The position numbers and the translations under genes were made by a program. The notes under the pieces were generated by a model that saw only the letters and a program-made list of their open reading frames with translations, did not search any database and was not told the origin of the DNA. A DNA stretch of 52,668 bases from Nostoc sp. T09 (GTDB lineage: Bacteria > Cyanobacteriota > Cyanobacteriia > Cyanobacteriales > Nostocaceae), in assembly GCF_002154695.1 (NCBI RefSeq), contig NZ_MTAV01000111.1, positions 1 through 52,668 on the forward strand. Direction: 5' to 3'. Every line of letters starts with the position of its first letter. Within the stretch, counting starts at the first letter, position 1. Of this stretch, positions 52,310-52,668 are shown piece after piece.

Positions 52310-52516
52310 TTAATAATATACTACATCCCCTCCAGTGGGAGGAAAAGGATTAGGTATAGTTCCATCCCAAGAACTTGGAAATTTTACTTCTGGTAATTGT
52401 TTGAATATATTGCCAGGAGGGAGAGGATTGGGAGCAAACGATTCATCTGCACCACCTGCTACTACCTCTAGTTCTTGCTCAGATAATTCAATGATGGTTT
52501 GATTTTCAATTAACAT
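52310..52516 (-). CDS. double-glycine precursor peptide 4 (proline-rich core)
   Basis: The 68-residue peptide has leader ELSEQELEVVAGG (residues 10-22) and a proline-rich 46-residue core (PNPLPPGN, PSSWDGTIPNPFPPTGG) ending in VVYY, with no cysteine. I used the ATG with GGAG seven bases upstream; a TTG two codons earlier is also open. Proline-rich cores are unlike the other precursors here. Confidence 0.78.
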   Translation of the reverse strand: MLIENQTIIELSEQELEVVAGGADESFAPNPLPPGNIFKQLPEVKFPSSWDGTIPNPFPPTGGDVVYY

Positions 52517-52547
52517 ATTCAACTCCTATATTTATGTTTCCTAAGAG

Positions 52548-52668
52548 TTAGAGACCTAATCCAATAAAGTGAACAGCACTAGTATTGATTTTTTGCTGTG
52601 CTACTGTGGAAGTTGTCGAACTACCTTGTGGACCAGACTGGGTATTTTGTCCAACGATTAAAGTATCG
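52548..52668 (-). CDS. double-glycine-type precursor peptide 5, 3' part only
   Basis: The frame enters from the right edge and its last 39 residues are visible, ending GLGL. It contains IVGQNTQSGPQGSST, almost identical to part of the core of precursor 2, so it is probably the same type. The leader lies outside the window, so the Gly-Gly motif is not seen. The spacing and strand fit the series. No cysteine in the visible part. Confidence 0.7.
   Translation of the reverse strand, partial: DTLIVGQNTQSGPQGSSTTSTVAQQKINTSAVHFIGLGL

Noticed and set aside
1-52668. tRNA, rRNA and CRISPR arrays
   Set aside because: I scanned the intergenic stretches by eye for tRNA-like cloverleaf termini and for regularly spaced repeats and saw none; a tRNAscan or CRISPR-finder run would be decisive.

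Overview
The window looks like chromosomal DNA from a filamentous, Nostocales-type cyanobacterium. The evidence is the many GCGATCGC (HIP1) octamers, moderate to low GC, long AT-rich intergenic stretches with dispersed palindromes, and a gene set typical of that group: a helical carotenoid protein, a CruP-type lycopene-cyclase paralogue, PxcA/CemA, a plastoquinol terminal oxidase, a cyanobacterial-type exosortase, a GUN4 domain fused to a protein kinase, and an NHLP-type peptide exporter. I saw no rRNA, tRNA, CRISPR array or complete insertion sequence.

Layout. 0-3.5 kb: a small sigma-70-like factor; then, on the minus strand, a 419-residue protein with a peptidoglycan-binding-like segment and an HExxH motif, resembling cargo of contractile injection systems, overlapping a lipoprotein gene; then a helical carotenoid protein. 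3.9-10.3 kb: cruP followed by tandem membrane-protein paralogues, a ketopantoate-reductase-like gene, a fasciclin protein, a small membrane protein and an exosortase. 10.7-19.6 kb: a large P-loop protein resembling AddB/RecC, pxcA, mltA, a PIN-like protein, an HD hydrolase, a lipoate-ligase-like enzyme next to a YbjN protein, and a Rieske oxygenase. 19.7-31.9 kb: stress and redox genes (GlsB/YeaQ, hemerythrin, PTOX), a DUF4336 protein, a histidine-box hydroxylase, a VOC protein, a serine recombinase with an atypical catalytic region, a GT39-type glycosyltransferase and msrA. 32.4-37.7 kb: ftsH, an FMN reductase, a 200-bp element with perfect terminal inverted repeats, and a DUF485/ActP-type symporter pair. 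37.9-42.7 kb: two Ser/Thr kinases (one GUN4-fused, one FHA-fused) around a DUF4258/YgiT toxin-antitoxin-like pair, a decayed gene with seven 21-bp repeats, an array of five hairpins and a retropepsin-like protease.

42.8-52.7 kb is the most notable region. It is a minus-strand peptide secretion locus: four complete double-glycine precursor peptides and a fifth that runs off the right edge, then a protein with two CRP-like domains, an HlyD-type adaptor, a C39-peptidase ABC exporter, and a second ABC exporter with a CRP-like N-terminus. The peptides share an ELxEExLxxxAGG-type leader but have very different cores with no cysteine, and no modification enzyme is visible. The inferred route is that the C39 domain cuts after Gly-Gly and the ABC/HlyD proteins export the cores. 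Two of the precursors share a near-identical motif in otherwise divergent cores.

Elsewhere most genes appear to be single units or pairs. Many gene ends carry hairpins, and an 11-bp perfect inverted repeat encloses the start codon of the FHA kinase. Functional calls rest on recognising family motifs in the translated sequence; no database search was possible.
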